Positions 34,885 through 46,080 of a stretch of 64,000 nt of DNA are shown here, piece after piece. The notes below the pieces were generated by a model. It did not search any database. It had not been told where the DNA came from and saw only the letters and a list, made by a program, of their open reading frames with translations. The position numbers were made by a program, and so were the translations under genes. The stretch's first letter is position 1, and each line of letters begins with the position of its first letter. Source of the DNA: Cornus controversa (taxonomy: Eukaryota; Streptophyta; Magnoliopsida; Cornales; Cornaceae); assembly GCA_026545225.1 (NCBI GenBank), contig CM048846.1, positions 41,055,501 to 41,119,500 on the forward strand. Direction: 5' to 3'.

Positions 34885-35307
34885 CTAAACCATCACTGTC
34901 AAATTGGCCGTAGGCGGAGGAGGTTGCAGTGATGGGCTAGGAGCAGGAGTACTAGAGGATGATGATGCATCACAGTAGCCTCGTAGTATGTCGCGTTCGT
35001 GGGCTGTGAAGCCAAGGGCAGTCATCATAGCAGGCCAGCAGTGATGGGTGATCATGCTGATGGCTTGGCAACAGGGAGGACCGATATCAGTTGTTCCATT
35101 AACAAAGTAAACAACAATCTCATTCCCACACCATTTTATTTCCACCACCGCCTTCCAGCACTCAACTAAACCTGCATTAGTCTCCTCCAATCTAGCTGCT
35201 GTCACATTGAATTCTGGTTGTTGCACAAGGACCCCCCTAATGGCATTTGCATTTGCCACGAAGCTCGTGACTGTAAGCACGAAAAGAACACACCTGAGAA
35301 CCATCAT
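34885..35307 (-). CDS. Egg-cell-secreted protein, EC1-like (second intact copy)
   Basis: 140 residues, single exon. The start is the ATG pair at 35307/35304 (MMVLRC), matching MALRC of the broken paralogue; upstream in-frame codons lack an ATG. The signal peptide is MVLRCVLFVLTVTSFVANA. The mature part has six cysteines: ECWKAV, WCGNE, PCC, HCWPAM, GYCD. Between them are EIVVYFVNGTTDIGPPCC and MTALGFTAHERDILRGYCD, the EC1 signature. The tail is Ser/Pro-rich and ends ANLTVMV. It is clearly diverged from the copy at 12657 (tail, N-terminus) and closer to the broken copy at 14556. By family it is a gamete-activation protein secreted by the egg cell; expression is not visible here. Confidence 0.92.
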   Translation of the reverse strand: MMVLRCVLFVLTVTSFVANANAIRGVLVQQPEFNVTAARLEETNAGLVECWKAVVEIKWCGNEIVVYFVNGTTDIGPPCCQAISMITHHCWPAMMTALGFTAHERDILRGYCDASSSSSTPAPSPSLQPPPPTANLTVMV

Positions 35308-35375
35308 AGCTAGTATTGGTTCAGAGATGGACAAAAAGAGGGAGATACATAGAGATGTATAGATGAAGAAATTGA

Positions 35376-35383
35376 ATTTATAG
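35376..35383 (-). promoter_or_regulatory. TATA box of the second EC1-like gene
   Basis: The minus strand reads CTCTATAAATTC about 70 bp upstream of the ATG. The broken copy keeps the same CTCTATAAATTC near 14860. Confidence 0.7.
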
Positions 35384-35519
35384 AGTATTATTGAGTCTGG
35401 AAGGTGAGAGGACTGTTATTAAAGATGTAATTGAAACTGTAGTTATGTGGTTTAATTGCATAAACCAAAAGCCATATGAGAAGATGATGGGTTTCAAAAC
35501 TGTCATTCATCAAATTTTC

Positions 35520-36099
35520 CACATGGAAGCCATGAATTAAATTTATTTCGATTAAAATTTTTTTATGTAATTTGGGTCAAACAATGGACTTGGGAGGGTT
35601 GAATATAAAAACCTGCGCAAACAAATAGTGAACTATTTTTAAGCTAATTAAAAAATTTCCCTCAAAATCACTTCTCAACATATATATGTAGGCCATATTT
35701 ATTTTACCTATTTTAACATATCTTATCTGCAAAAAAATGAAAAAAAATAAATAAATCAACTTTTGGTTTGAAAAATGCAACCATTAACCAAATAAAGAAG
35801 ACTGATTCTGCAGATGATTAATCATTTAAATCCAAATTAGGTTTATGCTAATAATTTCTGATAATCAAAATCAATTAATAATTCAACCTAAATACAACCA
35901 TTCCTATTGAGAGACAGCTGCAACCAAGGAGCTCCATATATACAAGGCTTTAACATTTTTGTATTTCCTACTTCGGTGATGGAGATGCTTTTGTTCTCAC
36001 TTCGGCAAGCAAAAGTGGCTTTTTGTTGAATGAATGTAATGACTCAAGTTGAATTCTTGGATAAATTGTGAAAAATTCTTCGATTGCTTAGTAACATTC
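35520..36099. other. Intergenic
   Basis: A+T-rich sequence upstream of the EC1-like gene. No family recognised. Confidence 0.5.
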
Positions 36100-36215
36100 T
36101 TTTTTTTTTTTTTTTTTTGTCAGTAAAAGGATAGATTAAGAAGAAGGGGATGAATCCTCAAGGAGTAAAGTACCTGCGAATGCAAATCCCCCACCCTTTG
36201 ACTAAGAGACCACTT
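36100..36215 (-). mobile_element. LINE 3' end with poly(A), left part
   Basis: The minus strand reads KWSLSQRVGDLHSQVLYSLR and so on, then a stop, a short tail and a poly(A) run (poly-T at 36100-36118). It continues the RNase H frame at 40706-40872, from which it was separated by insertion of the copia element. A 3' poly(A) after an RNase H domain fits a plant LINE. Confidence 0.6.
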
Positions 36216-36581
36216 TGTTAGAAATTGTATCTCACATTTCCATTGTAATTAAGTTCTATTTTAGAGTTGTAATTTATTTGGTAATTTTTGTTAAGCATGT
36301 TTTGGGTTTCAAGTAATTGTAATCCTTGTCCAACAAAAAATGGGTTTTGAGACTCTATAAATAGAGGTAGGGTTAAAGGAAAAATGTAAAGAAAAGAGAG
36401 AGATAATTGTAGAGAGGGAACGTGTGTAACCAAAGTATTGAAGTAAAAAAAGTCGTTCTTCGCCCGTGGACGTGGGCAATTTGACGAACCACGTAAATCG
36501 ATCTCGTGTTTTGTGTATGTTTTTTTATCTATTATATTTGCCAATAGTGTGTGTGCGATCCTAACAATTGGTATCAGAGAT

Positions 36582-37380
36582 ATGATGGTAACTATTACAC
36601 ATGGAAAGTATGCGGTCGAAAAGTTTGATGGAAGAAGGAACTTTAGTCTTTGGCAAGTTCAAATGCTGGATTTACTGATTCAACATGGTCTCGAAGAGGC
36701 TTTAGGCTTAAAACTGAAAAAGATGGAAGATGAATAGTAGGGAAAGATCAACTTGAAGGCAATGAGTGCTATTTGATTGACGTTAGTGGATAATGTTGTG
36801 TATGATGTGATAGAAGAAGCTTTAGTAGCGAATATATGGAAGAAATTAGAGAATCTGTATGTGAGAAAGAATCTCACTAACCGGTTAGTCTTGAAGAAAA
36901 AGTTATATTCTTTCCGGATAAAATAATGAGTAAGCTTGCAAGAACATCTTGGTGAGTTCAATAAGATTATCTGTGATTTATCTAATGTTGATGTCAAGTT
37001 GAGTAATGAGGATAAAGCAATTATTTTTTTAACATTGGTACGCTCTACCCATAAGCATTTATTCAATACTTTACCCTGTGAAAGAATTTTCCTAATAAAA
37101 AGTTGAATGATAAAGAGAGTTACAATGATCAGGCTCAAGGTCTTTATTGCTCAAGAGAAAAAGAGGTTTGGAGCTTCAAGAAACTTTGTGCCATTGTCAG
37201 AGAAAAAAATGCTACAAATGTATAAGAAAGGGGCATATTCAATGGTATTGTCTAGAAAATAAGGAGAGTGCATCTGCTGCTTTTGTTGTGTCTGAGGTTA
37301 CGAAAGGAGAGAGTGATGGCAATGGAGCATTATCAATTATTGATAACAAAGGATTGACTAAGGAGTGAATTCTTGATTCT
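36582..37380 (+). pseudogene. Copia gag with CCHC zinc knuckle, broken
   Basis: ATG at 36582 gives MMVTITHGKYAVEKFDGRRN then FSLWQVQMLDLLIQHGLEEA, the usual copia gag start, until a stop at 36735. Further pieces in several frames are IWKKLENLYVRKNLTNRLVL, GEFNKIICDLSNVDVKLSNE and STHKHLFNTL. A nucleocapsid knuckle CYKCIRKGHIQWYC (CX2CX4HX4C) lies at about 37210-37251. Further on, WFATYKPVV is the start of the protease-to-integrase part, cut by the solo LTR at 37439. Confidence 0.85.
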
Positions 37381-37438
37381 TCTTGTTCCTTTCATATGTG
37401 TCCTCATAAAGAGTGGTTTGCTACCTACAAACCTGTAG

Positions 37439-39648
37439 TGTAAAGTCCTGGATTTTTTTTAATTTTAATTATGTTTTAATAAGTTAAGGCATGATTAGTG
37501 ATTTAATTGCATGTATTGTGATTAAATGTTCTTGAGATTTTGGGTTTGGGTGTGGAACCAGTACACGTCTAGGTTAATCGGGGGGATGACTATAACTTTA
37601 TATAAATGACGTAGGGGTATAAGTTAAATAAAATGGACTTAAATAAAGTTTGGTGAAATGAGGGAGTACCATTTTGTGATTAAGATGAAGTACAAAAAGG
37701 TAGAGGAGCAAAACTAAAAAGTTGAGGGACCAAATTGCAATGTCTTAGATATTTTGCAAAAAAAAATACATATATGTGTATGTATAGGCACAAGTGAGTG
37801 GAGAAATCTGATTTCTCTTTTCTCTCCCTCACTTTGGCTAGCCCTAACTCTCTCTCTCTCCCACCATTTTCATTTTCTTGCTTTATCTTTGATTTTGAAG
37901 GTTAAGGAGTTAGATTAGGGTCTTCGAGCAAGAAGAACGGTTGCTCCCTTTCACTCCCTTTACATCCAAACCGGTTCAAAGTTTCGATTTGGTGAAGTTT
38001 GGAGCTTGGAGATTCTAGGGTCTGAGTTCTAAAGCTTGGATTTTGAGGTAGGAGTATTCTCTCCTTCCCATCATCGATTCTCTAGGTTTTCATGTTGATT
38101 CTAGATTGTTTAGCATGTTTAGAAGAGTTAATAAGTTTGTATCTTTGAGTCTTACTTCTCTTCTTATGTGATTATATTGTTCATATGATATATATGATTG
38201 TATTGAGGTGTATATACATTGTATATGTGTATAGATTATTTCGGTTGTTCAAAATGTGTGTAAGTATGACTTATACATGTATATAGAGCATATATGTCGT
38301 ATATGATAGCTTGAGAAAGTATAGAATCCATTAAGATCATGTATGGGTCATTGAAATGGTGTGTATGCGTGTTGAACACCACATGTTTGATAAAATACAT
38401 GAAAAAATATTTTTATTTAAAATTGCATTTGTATGGATAACTTGTGAAAGGAAAAGGCTTTACATTGATATATGCATGTGACAATATGTTTTAGTATATA
38501 ATTAAGTGACTTATGATACACTTGAATTGAACTTGATATGTTCTTGATATTGTATATGTCATCATATTTGAAACCTATGTGGTTGATTGATGATTTTGGG
38601 GGGATGATAAATTGAGCAAGAAAGGTCCTCCGGAGTCCTGACATGAAATGCCTCAAAGCTTGGCCAAGGTGGTTGAATCTAGACATTAGGTTAGTAACCC
38701 ATAAAGATAGAAGTTGGATATTTGACTAAATGGTACCTATCCTGCAAACTAAGGATTTCTCCCATATTTCTTGATTTCGAACTTACTTGACTTTGTGTTT
38801 AAGTCTTACTTGAAATTTGATATTAATTATTAATGCTTTTTATAGCTTTCCATTAAATGAGCATTATTGATCATTATGACTTATGCATGTTTTGCATTGT
38901 CATCTATTGAAGCATGAGTATTGATAATATGTCATGTAGTGAATAGGAATGTCACGATTGCATTTCATGCACATTGCGTCAAGTCGGTGCATAGGTTAGT
39001 TTGGGTATCCTCCCCACAAATATTTTTTAGATAAGGCACCGGTTGTGAACGACGCATAGAAGCACTTGAGATTTACTTTTGAGTTTTGGTTATATAAGCT
39101 TTTGTATGCCATGTTGGGCATCTATAGAGGATTTATATTAATGATGTGGAATAAGGGACGTTAGGACTCCAACCATGTGTAATTCCTATATTAGATATTT
39201 TTCTCCATTAATCTCCCTTCTTTTGAACTATATGTATGCTTATGTATTGATGTTGGACAAGTTATATATTTGGATTTAATGTATGTATTACGGGCATGAT
39301 TCCATGTAAGATGATATCTTTTATTAGACCACCCTTTACATATGCTATGGATGATTTTGAATGAAATTTTGGCGTTATAGAATGTATGTATATAAGGAAT
39401 GGAGAATTGGACTTCAAATGACAAGTTTTCAAAGTCAAGATTTTTTGTCTAGGAAATTACAATATGATTGGTCATATCTCCAAGACAAATTAAGAAATTG
39501 AATTGAATGAATTGGTTGGGAATTCAGTGCATTACAATACATCCTATGATTAATTCGCCATAGATCGTATTTCATAATATGATATACTTAAGAGAATTGA
39601 TTTAAAGTACGCATGTACCCTATTGAGGGGCCCACTAGTGTGAGTTTT

Positions 39649-39689
<41 letters not shown>

Positions 39690-39836
39690 ATACATACAAA
39701 TATATATATATATGAATATGCATCTGTAGTTTATGTGAGTTATGGATTGATCATTAGTCGGGTTAATGTTTGATTTGACTTAATCACCCTCATTTCCCTC
39801 GCTCCTAACCGGGTGTCAGAAATTCGGGGTGTGACA
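37439..39836 (+). mobile_element. Solo LTR of 2398 bp with TSD TGTAG
   Basis: Begins TGTAAAGTCCTGGATTTTTT and ends ATTCGGGGTGTGACA. The flanks are TGTAG at 37434-37438 and TGTAG at 39837-39841, an exact duplication. Removing it restores the copia frame from WFATYKPV to GKVFIGNNVSYDVIRIG. It shares stretches with the LTRs at 47330-50041 and 46617-53172 ('aaggcaccg.ttgtgaac', 'cttaatcaccctc', '.gggtg.tgaca' end), so it belongs to the same large-LTR family. An (AT)n tract lies at 39652-39716. Confidence 0.88.
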
Positions 39837-39841
39837 TGTAG

Positions 39842-40340
39842 GTGGTAAGGTATTTATAGGAAATAATGTTTCTTATGATGTTATAAGAATTGGAGTAATT
39901 AAAATCAAGACAACTAATGGTTTGGTAAGAATCCTAACGAATGTTCATCATATTCCAAGTATCAGAAGGAATGTGATTTATGTGGGAGCATTAGATTCCA
40001 ATGGTTGTTGATGTGAAATGAAGAATGAATTAATGAAGATTAGAAGGAGGCCATGTGTTATGATTTTGGGAAGGAAGGTCAATAACCTCTATGTTTTGTT
40101 GAAAAATACTATACTTGGTGGAGCAATTGCAAAGACAAAATAAAAAATTGTTTCAAGATCTACTAAAGTCTCCAATCAAGAACGAAAAGGAAGAAGTCTT
40201 GGCGATTACAAGAACACCAACTTTTATTCCAGAAGCAAAACGAATTCAATTTGGTGATGTGAGAGTAGATGTCAAGTTCGACTATTTGTTCAAGGTAGAG
40301 AGATTTTCAGTTGAGGTGGAGTAATGGAGGATCGTGTTGA
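39842..40340 (+). pseudogene. Copia pre-integrase piece, then deleted pol end
   Basis: Reads GKVFIGNNVSYDVIRIGVIK, TTNGLVRILTNVHHIPSIRR, NVIYVGALDSNGC and LGRKVNNLYVLLKNTILGGA, the segment before the integrase of copia polyproteins. Stops follow. The sequence from about 40115 has an open frame (QRQNKKLFQDLLKSP...) with no clear domain, lying directly before LTR 2. Confidence 0.7.
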
Positions 40341-40705
40341 TGGAACTTGAGCCAAGGTAGAGATTGTGTCTCAAATTCCCATTGTAATTAAGTTTCTATT
40401 TTAGAGTTGTAATTTATATGGTAATTTCTTCTTAGGCATGTTTTGGATTTCAAGTAATTGTAATCCTTGTCCTACAAACAATGAATTTGGAGACACTATA
40501 AATAGAGGTAAGGTTAAAGAGAAAAAGTAGAAAAAAGAGAGAAATAATTGTAGAGAGATAGTGTATGTAACCAAAGTATTAAAGTAAAAAAAGTCGTTCT
40601 TCGCTCGTAGACGTAGGCAATTTGTTGAACCACATAAATCTCGTGTTGTTTGTATGTATTTTTCTATCTGTTTTATTTTCCAATAGCGTGTGTGTGATCC
40701 TAACA

Positions 40706-40880
40706 CACTTAGCCATTTTATGTTCCACTCTATTACATAAGCTAGAACACCAAACCAGTTTAAACCCCACATGATCTTGAAGCAAAAACTTGATGTCCTC
40801 TACTAATGCAATTGACAGAGGTTCAGTAGGCTTAAGATTTACCACAGTCTGGCAGTCACTCTCAATTAACATTCTCCCAT
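40706..40880 (-). pseudogene. LINE RNase H-like domain fragment, right part
   Basis: The minus strand reads MLIESDCQTVVNLKPTEPLS, ALVEDIKFLLQDHVGFKLVW and SLCNRVEHKMAKC. ESDCQ.VV, DI..LL and NRV.H..AK are motifs of the RVT_3-type RNase H domain of plant LINE-like reverse transcriptases. The frame runs into the copia LTR at 40705 and continues at 36215. Confidence 0.7.
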
Positions 40881-42040
40881 TGAACCTTTCTTTCTTTGTT
40901 CAACAACCTATTTTTCATTTTCGTCGTCAAACACTACTATAATTTGGACCATATTTTTGTATACACGGAAGGAACTATAAGATCACATATTCACATATAG
41001 ACAAGCAAATATGATATTACTAAAAGTATAAAGTTTCCTTTTTTGTATATTTTACTAAGAAATTAAAAGAAATTTAACTTGCATATGTAGAACATTATTT
41101 AGATGAGTATGTCGTGTTATCACATAGGTTAAAGAAAATCCAATTTTGGCCTAATAGTTATCTTATTTCGGCTCACATCCTTTCAGTAAACATTTTAAAG
41201 ATTATTTTAAGGTAAACATTTTATCTCAAGTTTTCTAGATAAATGAAAAGAAATTTATAATATTATACACAAATATATAAGAATTTACATATCAAATAGA
41301 AGAATTATCCTAGGAGTATTTTTATAATCAGCCACCTGCTTTGTTGAAAATATAAATGAGTGAAGAAGAGTGTGGTGAGATTTAAGTAGTTAATCCTGAC
41401 AACAAACAAAATGCATCTATAGAAGTCCAAACAATATAGTATATGTATATATTAACAAATTATATCCCACAAGTAGGATTCACAATCACGGTCTAACATA
41501 ATCGAGCTTGCATTGGCGTAATAGAATTGGTCACATAGTGCTCCAAGTGTACGGATATGCGATTTTTTACAATATAATTCAATAAATATGGATGTTAGTA
41601 AATTTAGTGATTTTTATTGAATTTTTAAGATTATTTAACACAATTAATAATTTATTAATAAATTCTAAGTCGTTATCATTATTTAAAATTCTTAGTATTA
41701 TACTTTTATGAAATTAATGAATAAGAATGAGCTCAATTATGAAATAAATGAATACTCATACCATATATAACATCTAATAATTAAAAAACAAAATTAAAAT
41801 AAAAAATTAAAATTAAAATTAAAAAAGTATATGATTTGGCAATACAAAAGACTGCTTATTCTTTGCCTTTAATGGAGATATTCCCTACCTATCCAAATAC
41901 AATACCAAGTAATTATACGTGTGGCAAATGCACTCATATTGCTTTGACAGTCTTAGACATGTCTGATGTCTCACATGGAAACATTTCAAGAAGAAATGAG
42001 CAAGCAATATGTCACGTCCCACAAAAGGAGGTTGTGCCAC
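40881..42040. other. Intergenic
   Basis: A+T-rich, with no recognised gene or repeat family. Confidence 0.5.
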
Positions 42041-42047
42041 ACAGGCG

Positions 42048-42195
42048 TCACGCGAGTACTGAGCAAGTTTTTGCGTAACATTTTTGGACATGTGTAGAAG
42101 CTTGGGTTCTGGAGCAGTAGCCACGCGAGTACTGAGCAGAACTTTACCTGGCATATGCTAGGCGTAGTAGGAGCTTGGGTTCTGGAGACTTCCAG
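42048..42195. repeat. Two tandem copies of a unit of about 75 bp
   Basis: 'cacgcgagtactgagca' at 42049 and 42122, each followed about 35-45 bp later by 'agcttgggttctggag' (42100 and 42172). Confidence 0.8.
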
Positions 42196-42576
42196 AACAG
42201 TGTGATAGGGTGTCGATTGGGAGACTCCGATGTTCAAGTTACGACTCTCAAGTCAGTAGGTATATTAAACAATAATAAATTTTATATTTAATTTTCAACT
42301 TGATCGGTATTTCATTTTTATGAACAACTTTTTGGTAGTAGTCATGAAATGATAGAACTCTTTCAGATATATTTAATGTTATACATATAACAATTCAAAC
42401 TGAAATGTCATCTATATCATTATCTGTGTAAACTATACATATCTATTTTATTGTCTCCCAATCTATTTTGAATTATTATCAATATTACTTTATAAGTTGC
42501 TCCCGTTTATAAGTTTAGTTACCAAACATAACAAATGTCGAATCGTTCCTTCTCTATCTGTCCTTTCCTATTGTCT

Positions 42577-43150
42577 CATCTCTTTAACAAGGGAGTCGTT
42601 TGCTTACCCCTTTAATAAGGAGAGTTATAATCATTCCAAGCCTATTCAGTTTGCCCTTTTAATAAGGAGAATTGTAGTCTCACCCCTTTAATAAGGGGTT
42701 GTTGTCGTATCCTTGGGCTTCACTCAGGAGTTTGTAGGCTCACCTTTTAATAAAGGGTTTTTGTCGTCGCCCTAGGCTTTACTCAGCCCTTTAAAGGGTT
42801 TTCTAGTTTCACTCCTTTAATAAGGAGGTTCTTAGATCCCAGTTTCATAAGCTCGCCCCTTTGGTAAGGGGGTTCGTAGTTTCGAGCTTCACGAGCTCAC
42901 CCCTTTAATAAAGGGATTCATAGTTCTAAGCTTTGTAAGCTCGTCTCTTTAATAAGGGAGTTCGTAGTTCCACTCCTTTAATAAGGAGGTTCGTAGAGTT
43001 CGGCTCTTTTAATAAGGAGGTTCTTAAAGTTCTACTCGTTTAATAAGGAGGTTCGTACATCACCGTTATTGATATTCGTTTAATAAGAAAAAATATCTGG
43101 CTTGGCCCTTTAATAAAGGGAGGTTTCGGCTCACCCTCTAGTATAGGGAG
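42577..43150. repeat. Array of 16 short palindromes (CCCTTTAATAAGGG type)
   Basis: Cores start near 42579, 42607, 42654, 42683, 42743, 42785, 42811, 42855, 42899, 42943, 42972, 43003, 43035, 43074, 43105 and 43133, spaced irregularly (about 28-60 bp). Each has a pyrimidine stem, a TTTAATAA-like loop and a purine stem. The two stem sides change together: CCCC/GGGG, CTCC/GGAG, CCCTCT/AGTATAGGG. Linkers also repeat ('ttcgtag', 'agctcg', 'gagcttcacgagctcacc'). Confidence 0.85.
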
Positions 43151-43659
43151 GAATCATTTCAAGGTTTTGGCCAATTTGCCCCCAGTCTTTGAACAATTAA
43201 TTTTACTATAACATAAATTGCTTTAAAGTAAATAAAGTCTCAACTGGTACATTAATAATTACAATCGATGATAAATTAATCATGCGCACAAACACAAGAT
43301 TTAAAAATCTCTACTCTTTTCTATAATTTGGTTCTCATAGAAACTATAACAGCTTGATGCACGTAAAGAAAATACTTGAATCTTTATATCATTCAACAGA
43401 ATTAATATAATATAGTGATGAGCATTTTGCAATAGTCATGTCAGGGTAATGCTATGTTTATACGTGTGTATCTATATACATAAAAAATATATAAAGCGAT
43501 TATTATACGTATGTACAAATGGCCACGCGCACACATAAAAGTGGGTTGTCTAAATCAATTCATTAGGAAACATATATGATTGACCAAATAAAATATTTGG
43601 AGCAACTTTGAAATTTTCAAGGACTACCCATCACTTACACAACTTTCAATAGAAGCATA

Positions 43660-44215
43660 AATCACAAAAAGTCCTAGTATAAGACTCTAAGGAGTTATTG
43701 ACTACTCCGGAGATTCCTTACATATAGGAATTTGTTAGATGGTCTTGTTCCACATCGGATCTAGATGGGAAAGTGATTGGGTATAAATGGGTGGTATGTA
43801 GCACTACCTAATAACTTATGCTTTTGGATAGAGAGCAAGCGTCCGACCCGTTACAGTTGGTATCAAAGCCAAACATAATCCTTGATCCGGTGCCACGCCT
43901 AGCGCCCGACCCGGAAGTGTCCAGGTGCAGCCATCCTGGTAGGCAGGGTGGTCCAACCGAAACGAGGGCGTTGCGAGTTCGGGTGGGAAAGAATGTTAGA
44001 GGGTCTTGTCCCACATCGAATCCAGATGGAAAAGTGATTCGGCTTTTGGATAGAGGACAAACGCCCGACCCGTTACAGAATTCCACCACTAGAAACTCTT
44101 GATTTTCCATCATAATAGGAAATAATTTGAAATAGAAAGTTCTAGTGGTGGGATTCCTATATCCTAGTCCGTAGTAACTAATAATTTTTCAAGACTCCGA
44201 TTATACACATTATAT
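43660..44215. mobile_element. Foldback MITE split by a TRIM
   Basis: Without the TRIM the left half (...ACATATAGGAATT|CCACCACTAGAAACT) is an imperfect inverted copy of the right half (AGTTCTAGTGGTGGGATTCCTATAT...). Pairing continues outward ('actactccgga' with 'gtagtaac', 'tcctagta' with 'gtagt..gacta'). The centre is near 44118 and no gene is present. Confidence 0.6.
43733..44077 (+). mobile_element. Complete TRIM retrotransposon, 345 bp, TSD GAATT
   Basis: LTR 1 is 43733-43855 (TGTTAGATGG...CCGTTACA) and LTR 2 43994-44077 (TGTTAGAGGG...CCGTTACA). The PBS TGGTATCAAAGCC (43858-43870) is one base off the initiator-Met match. The polypurine tract GGGTGGGAAAGAA ends at 43993. The flanks are GAATT at 43728-43732 and GAATT at 44078-44082. 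LTR 2 lacks about 39 bp present in LTR 1 (43779-43820 region), including the TATAAATG box. No protein is encoded. Confidence 0.92.
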
Positions 44216-45050
44216 GTAGTGAACAGTGATTCATTAATTACAAAAACTTTTCCACTTTTTAGCTTTAAAGATCACATAATCCAAGTATACAATACTTTAT
44301 TTATAGTATAAGAACATGATAAGAGTAAACCAATTACAATGAATCGGTGAATGTTCATGGATTAATTAATTAGCAAGGAAATAATGGATCCAAATTAAGC
44401 CTTCGGATGATTTCGAATAACCCAATTATCCATTCAGCCAACAAATTATAAATGACAAAAAATAATGACTCTGTACTTGAGACCTAAATAATGTACTCTT
44501 TTTTATATGTATTAATTATCCATGAAGGCTCTTTCTCAAATTCAAAGGAGCAAATCCTAGCATGAAGGTAGAAACAAGCTCTAGCTTCTCATGGAGGAAG
44601 AAGAATCAATATTACAAATCTGTGCATGATCGCTACAATGCACTTTTTCTCAGTTGCTAAACAACATCTCTAATTGTGACCAAAGTCTGTATGCATGAAA
44701 TTGGAATTGTAATTGATATAATTTCAAGATGATATGTGGTAGATTCCTAACATAGAAGCAACTTGGATATTAGATATAGAATGCAATATATTCAAGTAAT
44801 GGTCATGTATATCTTCAAGAGTGCGTTTACAACAATAGTTGGTTCATTGATCAGTCTTTTCCGTTTATGAAATTTTTTTTGGTGGTAGTAGCATAGTAAT
44901 GAAACCCTATCAGATATATTTAATGTTATTTGTATAACAATTCAAACAAAAACGTCATTTGTATATGTTATAACAAATTTGTTATTCCAATGGACTATTG
45001 TTTGATTTACCATTATTTGTGCCAACTATACATACTTATTTTGGGAGAAA
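44216..45050. other. Intergenic with a diverged dispersed repeat
   Basis: The block 44875-44960 ('ggtggtagtag...cagatatatttaatgtta...ataacaattcaaac') is a diverged copy of 42325-42410. Otherwise nothing recognised. Confidence 0.55.
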
Positions 45051-45053
45051 TTA

Positions 45054-45206
45054 TACAATATCTCTGGGTACTGATAATGTGGCATTCCCAACAAGTGTAA
45101 GCCCTCCATCTCTTTTGAAAACTACTAATTTTCTACAATTAAGGAGAAATAGAGGGCTTACACTTGCTGAGATACCACATCACCAGTATCCCCGAAATAT
45201 TGTAAT
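45054..45206. mobile_element. Short foldback MITE, about 153 bp
   Basis: ATCTCTGGGTACTGATAATG, then 'tgtggcattcccaacaagtgtaa' and GCCCTC, pair with GAGGGC and so on to CATCACCAGTATCCCCGAAA. The arms are about 57 bp with a few mismatches and the loop is about 40 bp. The outer ends TACAATAT/ATATTGTA also pair. Confidence 0.75.
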
Positions 45207-45510
45207 TTCTTGTATTTTAGATTATTATCAAATTTTCCTTATGAATTGAATAGCATGAATTAAGGAGAAATTGGATACAATCAACTGATGAAGAGCGTCA
45301 ATTAAGATGGACCAATACCATAATCAGATAAATTGCCCTGTATCAAAAATTCGAGAAGTTGAATACCGTGCTGCCAAAAAGAGCCAATTTGCACACGTTT
45401 CTGAAAAATAAAAATAATTTACACTACTACTTTTTCTTGTTTGCTCATTTAAGAATTAAGATACATCTTTTTGCATATTGACATACATTCTTCATATACT
45501 AACTGCAATT

Positions 45511-46080
45511 AGGAAGCACGGATACTTCTATATAAGTAACATACTTGTATCGTGTCTGTATCGAATATCGATACTTCTTATCCTCCTCGAATACTCTCGG
45601 ATACATGTCTGATACTTCCTAAACGTATTTGCAATTTTAAAAAATATTTTTTTTTATTTCTATCATGTATCCAATAATTCGACCATGTATCCGATACTTG
45701 ATACTTCACAATACATTTTTAACAAGTTTTGAACATTAAAATGTATCTTTTCCAACAATAATATCATAGTATCATTGTTAAAAGAAGTTTAAAATTTATT
45801 ATAAAAAGAAGTATTGAGATATATATCATGATTTAGTTCAAAATTTATCAATGCAAATTATGCAATATGTCTCTTAACTCTTTTTTCGTTTGTTAATCAT
45901 AATATTTTATAAAAAAATGTTAATAACAAAATATATAACATAAAATAAATTTTTTGTATATATAAAAATATAATTTATTATTTTTATATTATCATATCAT
46001 GCCGTACCCGTATTCTGTTTTTTGAGATTTGTAATATCGTTGTACTCATATCGTGTCATATCTGTATCCACGCTTCCTAG
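45511..46080. mobile_element. MITE-like element with TAGGAAGC ends
   Basis: The left end TTAGGAAGCACGGATACTTC pairs with the right end 'gtatccacgcttccta'. Further in, 'ttgtatcgtgtctgtatcg' pairs with 'atatcgtgtcatatctgtat' in inverted order. No gene inside. Confidence 0.6.

Larger units (their letters stand above)
36216..40705 (+). mobile_element. Ty1/copia element with TSD CACTT, internally deleted and holding a solo LTR
   Basis: LTR 1 is 36216-36566 and LTR 2 about 40356-40705, alike over their length (for example 'aagtcgttcttcgc.cgt.gacgt.ggcaatttg'). The flanks are CACTT at 36211-36215 and CACTT at 40706-40710. The PBS TGGTATCAGAG is at 36569-36579. Subtracting the nested solo LTR leaves about 1.4 kb inside: gag, zinc knuckle and a pre-integrase piece. 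Integrase core, RT and RNase H are deleted. It inserted into a LINE. Confidence 0.9.

Noticed and set aside
35308..35334. Longer N-terminus for the second EC1-like protein
   Set aside because: It would start at TTG; the ATG pair at 35304-35307 matches the paralogue start and gives a proper signal peptide.
36513..36581. Earlier start of the copia gag
   Set aside because: That part lies in the LTR and PBS; the ATG at 36582 is the natural gag start.
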